Of a stretch of DNA of 36,978 bases, positions 7,115-15,547 are shown one piece after another. The first letter of the stretch is position 1, and each line of letters starts with the position of its first letter. The DNA comes from Acidimicrobiaceae bacterium (GTDB lineage: Bacteria > Actinomycetota > Acidimicrobiia > Acidimicrobiales > RAAP-2): positions 1-36,978 of the forward strand of contig PMOE01000047.1 of NCBI GenBank assembly GCA_003161575.1. Reading direction: 5' to 3'. The notes under the pieces were generated by a model, which was not told the origin of the DNA, searched no databases, and saw nothing but the letters and a program-made list of their open reading frames with translations. The translations under genes and the position numbers were made by a program.

Positions 7115-7999
7115 GAACTCGAGGACCTGCAGTGCCCACGGCGAGTGGCCGCCGGCCGGGTCCGGCCGGTATTGGCCGAAGGCCGGGCAGCCGTTGGCCG
7201 AGGTGGGCACAAGGAGCGAGCCGCGGCAGCCGCTCGGCCCAGGCTGGATCATCCAGCGGCCGATGTTGGACGCCCCCTGGATCCACATAGCGAACGGCGG
7301 CATCGACTGGATGGCGTCCTCGCGCAGCAGCGTCACCAGCCGCTCAATGTCGTAACGCTCGAAGGCGTCCACATAGCGTTTGAGCAGTTCGGCGTCGGCC
7401 CCGTCCAAGCTCTCGGGTTGGGTCTCCGACCGCAGGGAGCGCAGGGTGGTCCGTGCTCGCTGCAGGGCGCTGTTGACCGCGGGCACGCTCGTGTCGAGGA
7501 GCTCGGCCACCTCGGCCACCTGCCAACGCAGCACCTCGCAGAGGATCAACGCGGCGCGCTGGCGGGCCGGAAGGTGCTGGAGAGCTGTAACGAAAGCGAG
7601 GCGGATCGACTCGCGGTATTGGGCGATCTCAGCGGGATCCATACCTTCAGGAGCGACGCTGGCGTCGGAGACCGGGGTCACCCATGTGGCCTTTGGCAGC
7701 ATCGGCCCGAGGAGAGACTCTTCGGGGGGCGAGGCCGCGCCCATCTCCATGGGCCGAGCCCGGCGCTGGACCTGGCGGTGCATGTCGATGCATACGTTGG
7801 TGGCGATCCGGTAAAGCCACGAGCGCACGCTGGAGCGGCCCTCGAACCCCTCCGCGTTGCGCCAGGCTCGCAGCATCGCCTCTTGGACGGCGTCCTCGGC
7901 CTCGAAGCCCGAGCCGAGCATGCGGTAGCAGTAGCCGGTCAGTTCCCGGCGGAACGGCTCCAGGTCGGATTGGGCCAGAGGGGCCTCGCGCACATCCAC
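7016..7999 (-). CDS. ECF-type RNA polymerase sigma factor with C-terminal SnoaL-like domain
   Basis: 327-residue sigma factor resembling the SigX5/TIGR02960 group. Region 2 is about residues 10-75 (LEPFRRELTGYCYRMLGSGFEAEDAVQE, RSWLYRIATNVCIDMHR). Region 4 is about 125-190 (LQHLPARQRAALILCEVLRW, then SVPAVNSALQRARTTLR). The C-terminal 130 residues form a SnoaL/NTF2-like domain (LLKRYVDAFERYDIERLVTLLREDA), typical of sigma factors that lack a separate anti-sigma protein. GTG 7999 was chosen because a TAGCAT box ends 8 nt upstream and homology begins there; ATG 8044 and an upstream start at 8089 are alternatives without a Shine-Dalgarno sequence. The 3' end overlaps the STAS-like gene. Its regulon is unknown. 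Confidence 0.88.
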   Translation of the reverse strand: MDVREAPLAQSDLEPFRRELTGYCYRMLGSGFEAEDAVQEAMLRAWRNAEGFEGRSSVRSWLYRIATNVCIDMHRQVQRRARPMEMGAASPPEESLLGPMLPKATWVTPVSDASVAPEGMDPAEIAQYRESIRLAFVTALQHLPARQRAALILCEVLRWQVAEVAELLDTSVPAVNSALQRARTTLRSLRSETQPESLDGADAELLKRYVDAFERYDIERLVTLLREDAIQSMPPFAMWIQGASNIGRWMIQPGPSGCRGSLLVPTSANGCPAFGQYRPDPAGGHSPWALQVLEFSEGKITGMVFFLAFLDPKRLFPEFGLPLHLDV

Positions 8000-8007
8000 G
8001 GCAATAC

Positions 8008-8013
8008 ATGCTA
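8008..8013 (-). promoter_or_regulatory. -10 box for leaderless sigma-factor transcript
   Basis: TAGCAT on the minus strand ends 8 nt before GTG 7999, so transcription would begin at or next to the start codon. No clear -35 box is visible. Confidence 0.4.
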
Positions 8014-8297
8014 GCGAGACGGCTTCAAGGGCGACGTGTGCCATCAACGGTTGGACGGAGCAGTCGAGCAGAACGGTGTCTCTTGGCAAGCTCGCTCCAG
8101 TGGAGGTTCTCGCGCCAGTTGTGAGAGAGAGCTGGACGTTCGAAGTGACCTCGTGAGCGGTCTACGACGGACACGCTTCAACCAGCGCTTAGATGACGCG
8201 GCGACACGACAGATCGTCGCAGGCCGACCGTATCGATGGGCAACGGCAGCCACCGGAAAGTCAACCAGGCGACGGTCAAGCGAGACCAGAGCGCTTG

Positions 8298-8323
8298 GAA
8301 TCGCCGCCATTGGGCGGCGATTC
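8298..8323. terminator. Perfect 11-bp hairpin in the gene-poor region
   Basis: GAATCGCCGCC pairs exactly with GGCGGCGATTC around the tetraloop ATTG. On the plus strand it is followed by GGCGTTTG, which has only a short T stretch. It could be an intrinsic terminator of an unrecognised transcript or part of a structured RNA. Confidence 0.45.
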
Positions 8324-8945
8324 GGCGTTTGCCAGTCACCGCACTAGGTATTGAAGGAACCTCTTGCGCGATCGATGCTGCTCAATCGCGATTGCGCCTC
8401 CAGCCAGTCGTTGGAACGCGCCACGCGGTCATCTGGGACGTGATGGCGACCACCAGGGCCATCCGTCTGACCACCGCAGCGTCGGCAGACTGCCATCCGG
8501 CCGTTCGTCTCTGGCGAGTGGTGCTCATCGAGGCGCCGACCGACGTCCGAAGCTTCCGGTGAATCCATGCTTCACTCCTCGCCCTGAGCGTCTTATCCAG
8601 ACTGACGCCGAGCCGGAAAGCTGGAGGCGGCTCGAAGTGAGCGACCCCGTCCGATTGTCCACACTACTTCGGACCAGAATCCGACGCGCAATTCCCTCGA
8701 TTGCTGGCCCAAATCGCTGCCCAGTGGGGATGCCCCCGAGCGTCACCGGGAGGGGGCGCCGCTGGCTCCGGCGACGCCGGGCGCTCCAGCCCAAGAACAG
8801 GACGGGCCTCAAGACGACGCGTCTGCACTCTGTGGATGTAAAGGAACCTTTCAACCTGCGGCCGCGTTACCCGGTGGTCGTCGTCCATGGGGAACGGTCG
8901 TAGATGTCGCCGCTCCGCATTGTGTCGCCGCTGGTTGTGCTCTTG

Positions 8946-8965
8946 GTTCCGCCGCCGGACGGAAC
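8946..8965 (-). terminator. Possible terminator after the branched-chain-type binding protein
   Basis: GTTCCG and CGGAAC form a 6-bp stem with an 8-nt GC-rich loop, 24 nt past the stop of the minus-strand gene ending at 8990. No U-run is present. Confidence 0.3.
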
Positions 8966-8989
8966 GGTCGTCCCAGAGCGCGGTCCGGG

Positions 8990-10360
8990 TTATTTCGGCC
9001 CGTACGACGCCTTGCCGTTGATCCCCCAGTCCGGGGCGTCGCAGCGGAACGTGCCATTGCCCGGGTCCTCGACGCGCTGAAAACTCTGATTGACTACCTT
9101 GGCCAAGATGTAGCACGAGGGCGAGACCTTGTACGCCGGATCCCCGGGCGCTAACAGCCCGGACGCGTTGAAGTTGGTGACCTTGTGCAGCTCTGCGAGG
9201 ACCTTGCCCCGGGTGGGGTGGGGACCGGCCGATTTGAGAGCCTGGACGAAGAGCTGCGCCGAAGCCCAGCCGTACAGGGTGTAGAGGTCAGGCGTCCAAC
9301 CCTTCTTGGCCTTTTGTACCCAGGTCAAAAAGGTGTTGACCGCCGGGACGGCCTTACGGTCCTGGCCGAGATACAGGGCCTGGAGTTGACCGATGATGAC
9401 CCCGTTGGCCGCCGCCCCACCGGCCGTCTTGATGAATTGGTCGGCGTAGGCGGGACCTCCCGAGTAGGACACCATGGGACGCCATCCCTGTTGGGTCATG
9501 CCCTGGATGAGTGCAGCGGAGACTTCCCAGTCCAGGTCGGTCATGAACAGCGTCTGGACACCGAGCGATCGCATATGGACGATGTCGGTAGTGAAGTCCG
9601 TCTCGAGAGGATTCACGTAGCGCACATAGGTGATCTTGTAGCCCTCGTGCTTGAGAGCGACCTCTTGGCCCTTCCATTGTGCAATGGCGGTGGCCGCGTT
9701 GGACACCAGCGCGCCGAGTGACAGGGACTTCGGGTAGTGCTTCTTCAGGTAAATCAGCGGACCGAGCGGGAGACCCTGGTTGATCGGCTGGGCGCTGTAA
9801 ACGTTCGACAAGGAGTTGGTCGTCGTGTCGAGGGTCACCGATACGTCAGGCATGCCGGGGTTCTGGGCCAGTACCGCACAGCCATAGCTGTCGAAGAGCG
9901 AAAAACTGCCGACCAGCGCGAAGTCGTTGGTCTCGGCCTGTTGGGTCTCAATCTGGTTCTGCTGGCCACTGAACCCGTCGTCATAGGAGGTGAGGCTGAT
10001 CTTGCGGCCGTTGACGCCGCCTTTCGAGTTGACGTAGTCGAAGTACGCCTCGGCACCGACCGGAGCGCCCTCGAAGAGCCCCGGTACCGGTCCGCCGATG
10101 ATCGACACGTTCCCAACAGATACCGACTTGGAGGTGATGCCGGTCGTGGAGTTGGATTGGGCCGCGGTGATCGGGACCGGTTTGCCGCAAAGTGACGCTG
10201 CTCCCGACGGAGTCGGCCCGACAGCGGCCACCACCACGCCGAGCGGCGCGGCCAGGACGGCCAGGGAGAGCACCGGGACGAGCCACCGGGCGACCCGACG
10301 GGCCGAGCCCGACGCCTCGTCCCGGTGCTTCTCCGCCAGCTGAGTGGTGCCGATTCCCAT
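8990..10360 (-). CDS. ABC transporter substrate-binding protein, branched-chain amino-acid (LivK) type
   Basis: 456-residue exported binding protein. A long charged N-region is followed by a hydrophobic stretch at about residues 25-46 (WLVPVLSLAVLAAPLGVVVAAV) and an SGAAS-like cleavage region. The mature part is a type I periplasmic-binding fold (SVGNVSIIGGPVPGLFEGAPVGAEAYFDYVN, GGVNGRKISL, NDFALVGSFSLFDSYG), as in peripla_BP_6 proteins. ATG 10360 has a strong Shine-Dalgarno sequence (AAAAGGGGGG). It lies 90 nt downstream of gcvPB on the same strand with no permease or ATPase genes nearby, so it is an orphan that may use a transporter encoded elsewhere. The ligand is unknown; glycine or another amino acid is a contextual guess. 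Confidence 0.85.
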   Translation of the reverse strand: MGIGTTQLAEKHRDEASGSARRVARWLVPVLSLAVLAAPLGVVVAAVGPTPSGAASLCGKPVPITAAQSNSTTGITSKSVSVGNVSIIGGPVPGLFEGAPVGAEAYFDYVNSKGGVNGRKISLTSYDDGFSGQQNQIETQQAETNDFALVGSFSLFDSYGCAVLAQNPGMPDVSVTLDTTTNSLSNVYSAQPINQGLPLGPLIYLKKHYPKSLSLGALVSNAATAIAQWKGQEVALKHEGYKITYVRYVNPLETDFTTDIVHMRSLGVQTLFMTDLDWEVSAALIQGMTQQGWRPMVSYSGGPAYADQFIKTAGGAAANGVIIGQLQALYLGQDRKAVPAVNTFLTWVQKAKKGWTPDLYTLYGWASAQLFVQALKSAGPHPTRGKVLAELHKVTNFNASGLLAPGDPAYKVSPSCYILAKVVNQSFQRVEDPGNGTFRCDAPDWGINGKASYGPK

Positions 10361-10450
10361 GCGAACCCCCCTTTTGCCTCGCCTATTCAACACCCTCGGA
10401 CCCCAGAGGGAGCCCCGGTCTCCGTCTCGTGACCCCGCGAGCGGTTCGGA

Positions 10451-12028
10451 TCAGCGGCGGGCGTCGAAGGTGGCGACCAGGGTGCGGGCTGCTCGGGCCT
10501 CGTCGATCCGGCTGACCGGCGTGGTCCGAGGAGCCGCCCACGCACTCTGGTCCCCAGACCTCGCCTCGACAACGATGGCTTCGAGAGCATCGGCCAACGC
10601 CTCGAGCGTCTGAAGGCTCTCGGTCTCGGTGGGTTCGATCATCAGCGCCTCGTCGACGATGAGCGGAAAGTACACCGTCGGTGAATGGAACCCTTCTTCG
10701 AGGAGGCGTTTGGCCACGTCGAGGGCCTTGACCGAGTGCTCCTTGCGCAGCGTGGAGGCCGACAGGACGACCTCATGCATGCAGGGTCGGTCGAAGGGCA
10801 CGTCAAAGACGCCGGCCAAGCGGACGCGGAGCCAGTTGGCGTTGAGGACCGCCCGCTCGGCCACCCGCTGTAGCCCGTCGCTCCCGTGCACGAGGATGTA
10901 GGTGAGGGCTCGGGCCAGCACCAAGGCGTTCCCGTGCCAGCTGTGAACCCGTCCGATGGATCGCGACGGCTCAACCCAGGCGAACTCGCTCGGAGAAAAA
11001 GTGTTGCCTTCAGAGACCCCTCCGAGACGACGGACCGGACGCGGACCGGGCAGAAAGTCGACAAGCCGTTCAGACACCGCGACAGGCCCCGCCCCCGGGC
11101 CGCCCCCGCCATGGGGTGTGGCGAAGGTCTTGTGCAGGTTCATGTGCACGATGTCAAAGCCCATGTCGCCGGGACGCACCACGCCGAGGATGGCATTGAG
11201 GTTGGCGCCGTCGTAGTAGAGCAACCCGCCCACCTCATGCACCGCGGCGGCGATCTCAGCGATCTCTTCTTCGAAGAGACCGAGGGTGTTGGGGTTGGTC
11301 AGCATGATCCCGGCCACGTCGGTATCTAACACCTCTCGCAGGGCTCCCATGTCAACGCATCCCCGTTCGTCACTCGGGACGGTCGTGACCTCGTAGCCCC
11401 CGAGGGTGACCGAAGCCGGGTTGGTCCCATGGGCCGAGTCGGGAATGATTACCCGGTGCCGCTGCTCGCCGTTGGCCGCATGGAAGGCCCGCATGAGCAG
11501 CAACCCGGTCAGTTCGCCGGCGGCTCCCGCCGCCGGTTGCAGTGTCGCCGCGGCCATCCCGGTGATCGCGCAGAGCACCTCTTCTAACTCGACAAGGAGG
11601 GACAACCAACCTTGAGTGAGCGAGGCCGGCGCACCGGGATGCACCGCGGCGAGGCCCGGAAGGACCGCCACCGCATCACAGATCTTGGGGTTGTACTTCA
11701 TGGTGCACGAACCGAGCGGGTAGGCGCCGAGGTCGACGGAGAACTGGCGATGGCTCAAGCGGGTGAAGTGCCCGACCAGGTCGCGCTCGGAGACCTCGGC
11801 CAACCTGACGGGTACGTCCCGGCGGTGCTCCACGGGCACCAACTCGTCGACCGGCCATTCGGGGACGCCGGTGGTGAGGAGCTGAACGCTGCGGCGACCC
11901 GGCTGGGAGAGCTCGAAAATCGTCGGTTCAGTCGCCCGGCCGAGCAATGGTGCGCTGGCGGCCCTTCCGCCGGCCGCCGGCCGGGGGGCCGCGTCGGCTA
12001 TCTGCTTGGCATCGGTCTCGCTCGTCAC
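10451..12028 (-). CDS. gcvPB: Glycine dehydrogenase (decarboxylating) subunit 2
   Basis: 525-residue catalytic subunit of the two-subunit P protein. It decarboxylates glycine with pyridoxal phosphate and transfers aminomethyl to lipoyl-GcvH. The PLP-binding motif NLHKTFATPHGGGGPGAGP is present with Lys300. Other family signatures are GAYPLGSCTMKYNPK, SAHGTNPASVTLGGYEV, MLTNPNTLGLFE and the C-terminal FHSPTVYFPLIVDEALMIEPTETES. The GTG start overlaps the gcvPA stop by two bases (GTGA), so the two subunits are coupled. The roughly 60-residue region before LSQPGRRS is alanine/proline-rich and longer than usual. Confidence 0.97.
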   Translation of the reverse strand: MTSETDAKQIADAAPRPAAGGRAASAPLLGRATEPTIFELSQPGRRSVQLLTTGVPEWPVDELVPVEHRRDVPVRLAEVSERDLVGHFTRLSHRQFSVDLGAYPLGSCTMKYNPKICDAVAVLPGLAAVHPGAPASLTQGWLSLLVELEEVLCAITGMAAATLQPAAGAAGELTGLLLMRAFHAANGEQRHRVIIPDSAHGTNPASVTLGGYEVTTVPSDERGCVDMGALREVLDTDVAGIMLTNPNTLGLFEEEIAEIAAAVHEVGGLLYYDGANLNAILGVVRPGDMGFDIVHMNLHKTFATPHGGGGPGAGPVAVSERLVDFLPGPRPVRRLGGVSEGNTFSPSEFAWVEPSRSIGRVHSWHGNALVLARALTYILVHGSDGLQRVAERAVLNANWLRVRLAGVFDVPFDRPCMHEVVLSASTLRKEHSVKALDVAKRLLEEGFHSPTVYFPLIVDEALMIEPTETESLQTLEALADALEAIVVEARSGDQSAWAAPRTTPVSRIDEARAARTLVATFDARR

Positions 12029-13410
12029 CCGCGTACCGCCTTGTCGAGGGCGGCCACATAAGCGTCGAGTTCGGCCCGGGTGCGCCGTTCGGTTACCGCC
12101 ACCAGCAGGCCATGGGAAGCGTCGTCGGGACTCACCGACCCGTCGTCGTCCCCACCGATGAGGTCGGACAGGGCCAGGCCGGCCAGGAACCCCTGATCGG
12201 CCATGCGTTCGATGACCACCGGCGCGGGGACCGCGCAGCGCAGCGCGAACTCGCGCACCACCGGGCTGTTGCCGGTGAGCGGGCTCACCCCGTCCAGCTC
12301 GAGCAGGGCTTCGCGCAAGTAGCGGGTGCCTCGGGCACAGCGCAGGGCCACCTCGGCCAGCCCGGCCGTACCCAGCCACCCGAGTTGGATCGCCGCGGTG
12401 ACCGCCATAAGCGTCTGGTTGGTGCAGACGTTCGAGGTGGCTTTCTCGCGTCGGATGTCCTGCTCGCGTGCCCGCAGCGTGGTGACGTAGGCCCGCCGTC
12501 CCTCGGTGTCCACGGTCTCGCCCACGAGGCGCCCGGGGAGCCGGCGGACCTGGGCCATCGTGCAGGCGAACAACCCGAGGTAGGGACCACCGAAGCCGAG
12601 GCCGGTGCCGAGCGGCTGGCCCTCCCCCACCACGACGTCGGCCCCCCAATCCCCCGGCGATCGAACAATGCCCGCGGCTACCGGGTCCGCCGTCGCCACC
12701 AGCATCGCCCCGTAACCATCGCAACGACGCCGGGCCTCGCCCAGGTCCTCGAGGCAGCCGAGATAGTTCGGATACCCCGCAACCAAGACCCCCGGGGTCC
12801 CTCCGGGCCCCCCGTCGTCTCCGGGCCATACCGTCTGGCCCTCGTGCAGGGGGATCTCGATCAGCTCGTGGCCCGTACCGGCGGCGAAGGTGGCCAGCAC
12901 CGCACGCCAGTGCGGGTGGACACCCGTCGAGACCCAGACGGTCCGACGACCGCTGGCGGCCACCCCGAGATTGACTGCTTCGACCAACGCGTTGGACCCG
13001 TCGTAGAGCGAGGCGTTGGCGACGGGCAGTCCGGCCAGTCGGGCCACCATGGTCTGGAACTCAAAGACCGCCTGGAGCACACCTTGCGCGACCTCGGGCT
13101 GGTACGGCGTATAGGAGGTCACGAACTCCGAACGCCCGGCCAATGCCCGGACCACCGGCGGCACCTCGTGGTCGTAGGCGCCGCCGCCTGCGAAACACAC
13201 GAGACGATCACCCCGGGCACGGTTGGCGTCGGCCAACTGCTCGATGTGGGCGAGCACGTCAGGCTCGGGGGCGCCCTCGGCGAAGCGCAGGCCGCCCGCC
13301 AGGCGCAACGCTTCGGGGACCGAATCGAAGAGCTCGTCAAGGTGAGAGAGCCCGAGGAAAGCGAGCATCGCCGCGATCTCCTCGTCGGTGTGGGGGAGGT
13401 AGTCCGCCAT
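12025..13410 (-). CDS. gcvPA: Glycine dehydrogenase (decarboxylating) subunit 1
   Basis: 461-residue non-catalytic partner of GcvPB, sharing the aminotransferase fold but lacking the PLP lysine. Typical motifs are YLPHTDEEIAAMLAFLG at the N-terminus, GGGAYDHEVPPVVRALAGRSEFVTSYTPYQPE, QTMVARLAGLPVANASLYDGS, and the C-terminal REKATSNVCTNQTLMAV. ATG 13410 shares one base with the gcvT stop (TGATG), and its own stop overlaps gcvPB. A two-gene P protein is common in Gram-positives and archaea, whereas mycobacteria have the fused form. Confidence 0.97.
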   Translation of the reverse strand: MADYLPHTDEEIAAMLAFLGLSHLDELFDSVPEALRLAGGLRFAEGAPEPDVLAHIEQLADANRARGDRLVCFAGGGAYDHEVPPVVRALAGRSEFVTSYTPYQPEVAQGVLQAVFEFQTMVARLAGLPVANASLYDGSNALVEAVNLGVAASGRRTVWVSTGVHPHWRAVLATFAAGTGHELIEIPLHEGQTVWPGDDGGPGGTPGVLVAGYPNYLGCLEDLGEARRRCDGYGAMLVATADPVAAGIVRSPGDWGADVVVGEGQPLGTGLGFGGPYLGLFACTMAQVRRLPGRLVGETVDTEGRRAYVTTLRAREQDIRREKATSNVCTNQTLMAVTAAIQLGWLGTAGLAEVALRCARGTRYLREALLELDGVSPLTGNSPVVREFALRCAVPAPVVIERMADQGFLAGLALSDLIGGDDDGSVSPDDASHGLLVAVTERRTRAELDAYVAALDKAVRG

Positions 13411-14537
13411 CAGGCCGCCCCCGCCTTGGCGTCGCTCGGTGGCCACGCACGGGTGGGCGCCACTACCGCCCCGAGTCCCCTGCCGCGCACGGTGACGGTG
13501 ACCGATTCGCCGTCGGATACGACGGCTGCTGTGTCGACCAAGGCCAAGGCGATACCCGTCTCGAGCATGGGCGAGAAGTTTCCGCTGGTCACCGTGCCGA
13601 CCTGGCGGTCCCCGCGTTCGACGGCCGATCCCTCTCGGGGAGGCTGACGCCCCTCGGCCCGAAGCCCGCGCAGGCGCCGGAGCGGCCCGCTCTCCCGCTC
13701 GCGCTCGAGCGCGGCACGGCCCACGAAATCGCCCTTGTCCCAGCCGACCACCCAACCGAGCCCCGCCTGGAGGGGTGTGATCCCCGGGCCGAGTTCGTGG
13801 CCGTGCAGGGGAAAGCCGGCTTCGAGCCGCAGGGTGTCGCGGGCCCCGAGTCCGGCCGGGGCGACCCCGGCGGCCAGCACAGCATCCCAAAAATCGGAGG
13901 CGATGGCGCTCGGAACCGCGCACTCGACCCCGTCCTCGCCGGTATAGCCCGTCCCCGCGGCCACACATGACACGCCCCGCCAGTCAAACTTTGTCACGTG
14001 GAACCGGCCGACGGCCGCGGCTTGCGCCGAGACCGACCGAAGGTGGATGCGGGCGTCGGGTCCTTGCACGGCGATCACCGCCCGATCCGCCGTGGTGTCG
14101 GTCCCCCCGATCGCGGCGAGCACCGATGAGGTATTCGACGCGTTGGGCATGACGTCGAAGCGGCGCTCGTCCACCCACCACACGATGATGTCGTCGGTCA
14201 CCGAGCCGTCCTCGGCCAAAAGATGGGTGTACTGGGCCCGCCCCGGGGCGACCTTGGAGAGGTCGTTGGTAAGCGTCCTCTGCAACAGATCGAAGGCGTC
14301 GGGACCGGTCACCTGGACCGTCCCGAGGTGGCTCACGTCAAAGGCCACCGCCGCTGAGCGACAGGCCCGGTGCTCGGAGATCGTCCCCTCCTTGTAGGAG
14401 AGGGGCATCTCCCAGCCGCCGAAGGGGACCAACTTCGCGCCGAGGGCGACATGGCGGTCGTGCAGCGCTGAGCGCCGGTTCGGCGTTCCGCCCGCCGATG
14501 GTGCATGGCCGTCTCCCCCGGTCGCTGCACCCTCCAC
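13410..14537 (-). CDS. gcvT: Aminomethyltransferase (glycine cleavage T protein)
   Basis: 375-residue tetrahydrofolate-dependent T protein, which releases ammonia from the aminomethyl-lipoyl group and makes methylene-THF. Signatures are RHVALGAKLVPFGGWEMPLSY, FDVSHLGTVQVTGPDAFDLLQR, GYTGEDGVECAVP, GLGARDTLRLEAGFPLHGHEL and the C-terminal barrel with VGTVTSGNFSPMLETGIALALV. The GTG 14537 start lies 10 nt after the upstream gene, and a TAGACT box ends 7 nt before it, so gcvT may also have its own leaderless promoter. It is coupled to gcvPA. Confidence 0.96.
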   Translation of the reverse strand: MEGAATGGDGHAPSAGGTPNRRSALHDRHVALGAKLVPFGGWEMPLSYKEGTISEHRACRSAAVAFDVSHLGTVQVTGPDAFDLLQRTLTNDLSKVAPGRAQYTHLLAEDGSVTDDIIVWWVDERRFDVMPNASNTSSVLAAIGGTDTTADRAVIAVQGPDARIHLRSVSAQAAAVGRFHVTKFDWRGVSCVAAGTGYTGEDGVECAVPSAIASDFWDAVLAAGVAPAGLGARDTLRLEAGFPLHGHELGPGITPLQAGLGWVVGWDKGDFVGRAALERERESGPLRRLRGLRAEGRQPPREGSAVERGDRQVGTVTSGNFSPMLETGIALALVDTAAVVSDGESVTVTVRGRGLGAVVAPTRAWPPSDAKAGAA

Positions 14538-14544
14538 ACCAGGC

Positions 14545-14550
14545 AGTCTA
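14545..14550 (-). promoter_or_regulatory. Internal leaderless -10 box for gcvT, overlapping a stop codon
   Basis: TAGACT on the minus strand ends 7 nt before gcvT GTG 14537. Its first three bases are the TAG stop codon of the upstream nuclease-like gene. Confidence 0.4.
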
Positions 14551-14946
14551 GGCCGCGTTCACCGCAGCCGGATCGAGCCCGTGGCGCTCCAAGAGGGCAC
14601 GGAAGTCCCGCTGGTAGACGACGACCACCTCTATCTCGGGGTACAGCTCACGCATGCGGCGGACCTTGGCGTTCTTGCGGGTGACCAGGCGCTGGTCGGC
14701 CGTGGTGAGCTCGACGAAACACCGCTGGTCGGCCAGCCAGAAGTCGGGCCGGAACCCCGAGTTGGGCGAGCCCCCGTCGTCCCAGCGCAGGGCGAACTCG
14801 ACCGGTTCGTATTCCCAGCGAATTCCATGGATGTCGAGCAACGCGGCGAATAGGCGTTCGGAGGGATGGGCGAAGCGCACCGCGGACGCGGGCGCGTGCG
14901 AAGGATGGGTGCGCGGCCGACCAACGGTGGACGGCGCGGGCGTCAC
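14548..14946 (-). CDS. Small nuclease-like protein between MerR and gcvT
   Basis: 132-residue protein. After a 24-residue Pro/Ala-rich start, the core has Glu30 (HPSERLF), then FRPDFWL with Asp68, then FVELTT with Glu79, then LVTRKNAKVRRM with Lys91. Spacing of E, PD and ExT resembles the PD-(D/E)XK nuclease core, but the usual lysine is Thr81. Related proteins with the LVTRKNRKLRRLRELYP signature are, from memory, widespread and uncharacterised in actinobacteria. The GTG start overlaps the MerR stop (GTGA), and gcvT follows after 10 nt. A nucleic-acid role is possible; nuclease activity is not demonstrated by the residues seen. Confidence 0.75.
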   Translation of the reverse strand: MTPAPSTVGRPRTHPSHAPASAVRFAHPSERLFAALLDIHGIRWEYEPVEFALRWDDGGSPNSGFRPDFWLADQRCFVELTTADQRLVTRKNAKVRRMRELYPEIEVVVVYQRDFRALLERHGLDPAAVNAA

Positions 14947-15461
14947 TCCCCGGCGGCTCGGGGCCGAACGCCCACATGGGGAGCCGCCTCACCCTGGCGT
15001 CGGGTGACCGGCTCGCCTCTTTCGATGCGGACGATATCGGCCGCCAGCTCGTCGACAACGCCCGAGAGCGGGACGATGTTGAACACCCCCTGGCCCCCGG
15101 CCAACAGATCGACCACCTCGCCGTTGGATCGGGCCAACACCGACCTGGTGCTGGTCAGCACCAGGTTGGCCGAGGCGAGGTCGGCACCCAGCTCCTCTCG
15201 CAGGCAGTCGACGGCCCGGCGGGCGGACTGCAAGGAGATCCCCGAGTCGAGCAGTTGCTTGATCACCTTGAGTTCGAGCACGTCCTGGTAGGAGTAGACC
15301 CGCTTGGTCCCGCTCCCTTTGGCCTCGACCAAGGAGGGGCGCAGGAGGCCGGTGCGAGCCCAATAGTCGAGCTGGCGGTAGGTGATCCCGACCAAAGCGC
15401 AGACCACGGGCCCGTGGAACCCTCCGACATCGAGCGCGGCCATCTCTTGTGCTTCGGCCAT
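14943..15461 (-). CDS. MerR-family regulator, Rv1830-like
   Basis: 172-residue regulator with a single MerR winged helix at about residues 20-90 (VCALVGITYRQLDYWARTGLLRPSL, then SGTKRVYSYQDVLELKVIKQLLDSGISLQSARRAV). The C-terminal part includes GEVVDLLAGGQGVFNIVPLSGVVDEL. The QLDYWARTGL and GGQGVF signatures match the mycobacterial Rv1830 protein, which lies next to the garA/gcv genes. Start ATG 15461 follows AAGGGGGCCGC. It heads the MerR/nuclease-like/gcvT/gcvPA/gcvPB run, so it may control glycine cleavage genes, though Rv1830 homologues have been linked to cell-cycle regulation. A GACT-CT-AGTC dyad upstream at about 15492-15501 could be an operator or -10 (TAGAGT). Confidence 0.9.
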   Translation of the reverse strand: MAEAQEMAALDVGGFHGPVVCALVGITYRQLDYWARTGLLRPSLVEAKGSGTKRVYSYQDVLELKVIKQLLDSGISLQSARRAVDCLREELGADLASANLVLTSTRSVLARSNGEVVDLLAGGQGVFNIVPLSGVVDELAADIVRIERGEPVTRRQGEAAPHVGVRPRAAGE

Positions 15462-15547
15462 GCGGCCCCCTTCGTCTGTCCGACCCTCCTGACTCTAGTC
15501 GGCCGAGACGACACCTGCGTAGTTACGTGAGCGTGATATCGCGGAAT

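Larger units (their letters stand above)
8014..8989. other. Nearly 1 kb without a recognisable gene
   Basis: Between the sigma-factor promoter and the end of the binding-protein gene no frame on either strand gives a recognisable protein or a convincing start. The sequence is less GC-rich than the flanks in places and looks like decayed or non-coding DNA. It holds a strong hairpin (8298-8323), a short dyad AAAGG-AA-CCTTT at about 8840-8851, and a hairpin at 8946-8965. An unannotated small RNA is possible. Confidence 0.5.

Noticed and set aside
8364-8903. 179-codon plus-strand frame in the gene-poor region
   Set aside because: Arg/Pro-rich without domain signal, and no convincing start site.
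10451-12829. 792-residue frame including gcvPB
   Set aside because: The part above 12028 is the gcvPA gene read in another frame; gcvPB begins at GTG 12028.
15462-15547. Glycine riboswitch upstream of the MerR/gcv operon
   Set aside because: The gap is 86 nt and contains no tandem aptamer-like structure.
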